The notes below the pieces were generated by a model, which searched no databases, was not told where the DNA came from, and saw nothing but the letters and a program-made list of their open reading frames with translations. Shown here piece by piece: positions 20,028-24,064 of a stretch of 24,064 nucleotides of DNA (the first letter of the stretch is position 1; each line of letters begins with the position of its first letter). The position numbers and the translations under genes are program-made. The stretch comes from Monosiga brevicollis MX1 (taxonomy: Eukaryota > Opisthokonta > Choanoflagellata > Craspedida > Salpingoecidae). The stretch is taken from contig NW_001865047.1 of NCBI RefSeq assembly GCF_000002865.3, forward strand, positions 244,530 through 268,593, given 5' to 3'.

Positions 20028-21415
20028 AGAACCAAAGACAAGCAAAGCTCGTCCATCGCAGTTGGTATCACATGCATGCATCGTTCTTGAGCTACGTACT
20101 CGGGTTGTTGGCGTCGTGGAGATGGTTGACCAGGGCTGGGTGTATTGGCTGCCGCATCCTTATCACGGCGGCGCTGACGGAAGGCCTGAGGGAAGAATTT
20201 AGGTTTACTGAGACGCTCAAAGACGGACATGCGAGGCCGATCGTTCAGGTCTTGACGCGGTTCTGTGGGGGCTGGTTGGGGATTGAGGTCGGGGGTGCGG
20301 TGTCGGCCAGCCGATTCGCGCCGTGACTCGGTCCGGGACTTTTCTTGCGGGGTAGCAGCACGCACGAGGCGGCGGGTGCGGCGAGGGGTGACCAGGGCGC
20401 TGTTGCTGGTGCTGGACGCAGGCGCACCCGAGGAAGTTGGGGCTGGGGCTGGCGGGTGACCATAGTCGCGTAAGAAGCTACGCGAGGGCATTGAAGGGGT
20501 GAAGGAGCCCATGATGCGTTCCTGTGAAGGAGGAGTGTTTGGGATGGCGCGCGGAGGCGAGCCAAACAAGTTGGCACTAGAGCCGGGGCGTGATGTCGAG
20601 TGATTACGCTTCCAAAGCTTGGTTGGGGTGGTGGCCGGACGGTGCTCCTGGACGACAACGGGGTTGACGACGGGCGGATGGTCACGTAGTTGGGTTGCAT
20701 GCCTAGATCGAGGGCATGGGATGGCAGGACAGGACAACCGCATGAGTGACGGTTGCTGGAATGTGGCGAGTGCAAGAGCGAACACGGTGCAGCCTTGTAC
20801 GTACCGGTCGAGATCTGTTTTGCGTGTGGGGGGTTGCCATTTTGTGGGTTTGCGCTCCTTCTTGCGGCGGATGGCATCAGGATCCTGCTGCCAGGGTTTG
20901 AGATAGTTTCGCTGTATAGGGGAGCGTGAAAGTGTACGGAGACCGGAGTGAGTTTGAATTTATGTTATTTTCCAATGCAATGTGGTGCGAGGCGCGAGCA
21001 AGCTGTGGGACTGTAGACGCACACGCGGTTTGTTCTTGTCGTGTTTCTTGGGTGACGGGCTAGGATCCTGGGGAGGCCATCATCGGGCCAGGGGCGGGGA
21101 TGGAATGGATTGGGAAGCAGGATGAGCGGCATGGGTGGTGGTGGCAAGCACAAGCACGTGGCGCGAGCTATTCAGAGCATGGGTTGCGCGGAGCGGGGCA
21201 GTTAAGGATACGAACGGAATCGCCTTCGCGCACAAGAATGCGTTGCGCTGGATCTCGCGGTTGCAACACCGGAGTAATGTAGCGCTGATGAAACGTCGAG
21301 AGGCTGGATGGACAAGAGAGATAGGCATGGGCATCGAGACTGTTAGCGCGAGTGCAGGGACGCGAGGCGTGATGGAGGAGACGGTCACAAAAGCATCAAG
21401 GTCGCAGCAGGCCAC

Positions 21416-21468
<53 letters not shown>

Positions 21469-21635
21469 GCGCACACACACCCTCAACTCCCCTCCCCTCC
21501 CCCTCTTCCTACAAAACGAAGCACGGGACAGCTGCCATCGACTTGGGGAGGCAGGACGTCTGGGCAGAAGCGTGCGTACCCGGCAGCCGGCAGCGGTCGG
21601 ACAAAGTTGGTACTGGGTTCATCAAAAGTGGCCAT
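15823..21635 (-). CDS. Long repeat/coiled-coil protein with C-terminal PDZ domain
   Basis: Not a family I can name. Minus-strand exons: 21580-21635, 21216-21303, 20805-20911, 20100-20702, 19838-19940, 19690-19745, 16929-19602, 16755-16816, 16601-16676, 16427-16483, 16132-16251, 15823-15996; 1391 residues, all phases close. In order: a basic, Pro/Ser-rich N-terminus; two modules SVFERLSKPKFFP (243-255) and SVFDRLTNPKMFP (310-322), each followed by Arg-rich sequence; a disordered Ser/Thr-rich part; a helix of about 390 residues (about 655-1045) built on AEAERQRQEA repeats; three LLxxARxRR motifs (about 1090, 1232, 1278); and a PDZ domain (about 1302-1390) with binding loop SLGF and GLAVGDVLVAIDG. 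The helix-B first position looks like Val, suggesting class II ligands. A cytoskeletal or scaffold role is inferred only. An unspliced last donor (GTAAAT at 16426) would instead give a short VNLE ending with stop at 16412-16414, dropping the PDZ. Confidence 0.72.
17890..18470 (-). repeat. Coding tandem repeat, AEAERQRQEA type
   Basis: About 17-20 in-frame units of 30, 36 or 42 nt, differing by whole AE dipeptides, with near-identical DNA (core TGGCGTTGGCGCTCGGCC on the plus strand). They encode Glu/Arg/Gln-rich helix in the PDZ protein. A second duplication flanks them: the segment ERQRKLAEDIERRRKEQ occurs twice (near 17570 and 17810). Confidence 0.92.
19997..20025 (-). repeat. A29 homopolymer (T29 in the mRNA sense) in an intron
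   Basis: Twenty-nine A on the plus strand, inside intron 4 (19941-20099) of the PDZ protein gene. In the sense strand it is a T tract starting about 56 bp upstream of the acceptor at 19941. Confidence 0.95.
21419..21466. repeat. (AC)24 microsatellite in intron 1
   Basis: An uninterrupted AC run followed by GCGCGCACACACAC, inside intron 1 (21304-21579) of the PDZ protein gene. Confidence 0.95.
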
Positions 21636-22546
21636 GCTGTCGGTGCAAGAGAAAAGATGGGTCTCGGAGAAAGACTGATCAACTGCCTTGTACGGATCAG
21701 GCCATGTCCCACCCCGCACACAGACTCGCACTCGTCCGACGCCCCCTCCCTCCCCCTTTTGGGTCCGAGACCGAGACCGCTCAACCGATCAAGAGCCAGC
21801 TCAAGTCCACTGGGTGTGAATTGGGTGCTGAAAATTCAAAAAGTAGAGAGAGAGAAGAGAAGAGAGAGAGAGAAGAGAGAGAAGAGAGAGAGAGAGAGAG
21901 CTGGAGAGAGAGAGAGAGAGAGAGAGAGAGCTGGAGAGAGAGAGAGAGAGAGAAGAGAGAGAGACGGAAGAGAGAGAGAGGAGATTTAGAGAGAGATGAG
22001 GGTTTGCTTCTTTCACCTTGTGACGGTTATTTTTGGGCGATGTCAAAGTGTGATGGATATTAGGGTTGATGACAGGCGGAAAATAGAGGGTGACAACTGG
22101 TGTTGTAAACATAAATTGATGGAGTACGGCCGCATGGCGGAGCGTAGGGAATTCACGTAGGCAGGGGGATCAGCTACTGATGGGTGAGAGCGTCAAGGCC
22201 TTGAAGGAAGGAAGGGGGGCGGGGGATCGTGGTTGATACGTCTGCGGGGGAGCAGGGCAGATGTGATGAGCGTGGTTTGGTTACAAACAACAGGCTACCA
22301 AGTTGATCGCGCACCGCCCGCGAAACCAAAATAATAATGTACCGACATCAAACAAGGTTCACGCCATAGGCACCCACAGGACAGGGTGAACGAAAAGCCG
22401 AACGTGCAACTGGGCAGAGCGGGCGCTTGGACTGGAGTCTAAACGGGCAAAACCACCATCGCTGCAGGAGCCGGGACGGGGGGAAAACGGGATCGCGGCT
22501 GCGCCATCCCGCATCTGATCCCCGCCCCGTTAAGCACCCCGCAACT
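21636..22546. other. Upstream region of the PDZ protein gene
   Basis: The stretch upstream of the minus-strand start at 21635. It contains a long GA tract and then G-rich sequence without recognisable coding content. If the doubtful plus-strand gene at 22547 is real, this is a divergent promoter region. Confidence 0.5.
21845..21998. repeat. Long GA-rich polypurine tract
   Basis: About 150 bp of nearly pure GAGA/GAAGA purine sequence broken by two CTGGAGAGA units near 21901 and 21931, some 210-360 bp upstream of the PDZ protein start. It is the reverse complement type of the CT tract at the window's end. Confidence 0.93.
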
Positions 22547-22922
22547 ATGGCAGCCGCTCGAACAGGCTCGCGTCTGCTCGCTCAAACCCAACCCCACGCC
22601 ATTTTCTCAGACAACCCGCCCGTGCAGACACAGGGCATGGAACCACGGGCAAGCAAGGTTGTTGTGTCCCTGCCCGACCCTGAGAAGCTGGCCATGCTGT
22701 ATGGGCTCGTGCGTTCTCTTCATCCGATCACTGTATGAAGTGCTGCACCTCCGAGGAGGCCCACCACCCCAGATCAGGTAAAGCTATCAGCAGGCCGTCA
22801 TCTCCAACCCCTGGCTTCCCATCCCCCCTCGTTCAGAACGAGCCGCCGTCCCCGCCGGCAGACCACCACCACCACCACCACCACTACGACACACACGGTC
22901 ACATGTTCACATACCGAGCGAG
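22547..22922 (+). CDS. Doubtful gene start, two possible exons
   Basis: The ATG at 22547 opens a protein-like stretch (MAAARTGSRLLAQTQ, later VVVSLPDPEKLAMLYGL) ending at a good GTGCGT donor at 22709. An acceptor at 22835-22836 joins in the same phase to NEPPSPPAD, seven His codons and YDTHGHMFTYRAR, followed by a GTATTG donor at 22923. No further exon was found before the window ends, and no domain is recognised. It may be the 5' end of a gene running off the window, or chance. Confidence 0.22.
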
Positions 22923-23959
22923 GTATTGCAGAAAAAATGAACACCAAGTAATCATGAGTCCATGCTCTTAGAGAGCTTAGAGAGAGCTTAGAGAGAGAGA
23001 GAGAGAGAGAGAGAGATAATTTTAGAGAGCGAATGTTTTGAATAGAGGGAGCATGAAATTTCAAGCGCAAAAGAAAAAAGGAAAATTACCACATGTAATT
23101 TGATGTAGAGAGAGCACAGTGAGCCGATGAAAATTCGGCCAGAGGGATGATGGGCGAGTAAAAATGAAAAAGAGGATCATCTTACGGGTCTAAATCTTTC
23201 AGAGATCAGAGTGAAACCAAGAAAATCATTCCTTGTGAAATAAACGATAAAGTAGAGAAACTAAAATTAATAGAGCAAACCCTAGAGATACAGAAACAAT
23301 CATTTTCAGAATCAGAGAAATAGCGCTTGAAAATTCAACTGCAAACCCTCCCCCATAACGGGCGGACATGATCAGTGGCTGGATCGGTCACCAAGGGTGG
23401 TGCTTGTGACAAGCCGGCTCGAGGGCGCGCCGATGCTCTGTCGCACACACACAAAGAAGGATAAGGAACCAAATGGGTGCGCAAAAATTAAAAAAAAAAA
23501 AGTCGGGGGTGTGAGGATGGCTGCCATTTTATTATTTTTTTCCTCGAGCCCTTCGTCCCGCTGCGTGTGTAGGGTTTATGCTCGCCCGCCTGTGCGTCCT
23601 GGTCGCAGATCTCCGGTCCCTTTGCCCGCTGCCATCTCGACCAGACCGTGACACTCATTTTCGAAATTCATCCGAGCGCATCCTTCAAACCCGGCCACTG
23701 CCAAATCACGCCCCACCAGCCATCCGCCACCAGCGAAGAGCTGTCGCCATACCTAAGGTCTGTGTGTGCGTGCGTGCGTGCGTGTGTGTGTGTGTAAAGT
23801 CTTCAATTTTTTATTTTTTTTTTTGTTATTTTCGCAGAGAGAGAGAGAGATCGAATTGTTGAACGCGCGTGCGCTTTACTCCTCTCCCTCTGTCTCTCTC
23901 TCTCTCTGTCTCTCTCTGTCTCTGTCTTTCTCTCACTCACTCACTCACTCACTCACTCA

Positions 23960-24009
<50 letters not shown>

Positions 24010-24064
24010 CTCTCTCTCTGTCTCTCAGTGTCGATAGTCCTCCCGCCCCCCCCCCTTTTTTTTA
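22923..24064. other. Low-complexity, mostly non-coding end of window
   Basis: It contains GAGAGCTTA/GA repeats (22967-23016), AT-rich sequence with no long frame (about 23020-23340), poly(A) and poly(T) runs, a TGCG/TG run near 23761-23796 and the terminal CT/TCAC tract. I see no supportable gene. Confidence 0.55.
23933..24006. repeat. (TCAC)n followed by (CT)n
   Basis: About seven TCAC units (23933-23960) run directly into about 22 CT units. Together with the CT-rich sequence from 23880 they form a pyrimidine tract of about 130 bp. Confidence 0.95.

Noticed and set aside
21080-21478. Minus-strand frame starting in the AC repeat (VCVCVC...)
   Set aside because: It is microsatellite translation followed by the wrong frame of exon 2 of the PDZ protein gene.
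1-24064. tRNA, rRNA, CRISPR, transposon or viral remnants
   Set aside because: I looked for clover-leaf-like elements, terminal repeats, reverse transcriptase or transposase motifs and regularly spaced repeats and saw none. The tandem arrays are simple satellites.

Overview
The window looks like nuclear DNA of an intron-rich, GC-rich, compact protist genome, most likely a choanoflagellate of the Monosiga type. This is inferred from metazoan-like gene content (eIF2-alpha kinase, PDCD4, prolidase, PDZ), short introns of roughly 70-170 bp with GT-AG ends, and frequent dinucleotide repeats in introns and spacers. I had no database access, so species and orthology are recognition, not test results. 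I saw no rRNA, tRNA, CRISPR array, transposon or viral remnant.

Layout: 1-661 C/T-rich leader; 662-4086 (+) an HRI-type eIF2-alpha kinase in ten exons; 4087-4923 convergent spacer; 4924-6482 (-) a PDCD4 homologue with two MA3 domains; 6483-7517 repeat-rich spacer; 7518-9275 (-) a single-exon membrane-anchored endonuclease/exonuclease/phosphatase (EEP) protein; 9596-11841 (-) an eleven-exon secreted protein of unknown function; 11842-12326 a divergent promoter region; 12327-15307 (+) Xaa-Pro dipeptidase (PEPD) in thirteen exons; 15308-15822 convergent spacer; 15823-21635 (-) a twelve-exon, about 1391-residue repeat/coiled-coil protein ending in a PDZ domain; 21636-24064 low-complexity DNA with one doubtful (+) gene start at 22547.

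For the five multi-exon genes I placed 44 introns by hand. In each model the exon phases close and the summed coding length is a whole number of codons (804, 464, 384, 512 and 1391 residues). That is the main support for the models, since no transcript was available.

The genes do not form one obvious pathway. The kinase and PDCD4 are convergent neighbours that both restrain translation initiation, one through eIF2-alpha and the other (in animals) through eIF4A. The most novel items are the long PDZ protein with duplicated VFxRL modules and a three-copy LLxxARxRR motif, the unnamed secreted family, and the eIF2-alpha kinase with no N-terminal sensor domain but a Cys4 motif inside its kinase insert.
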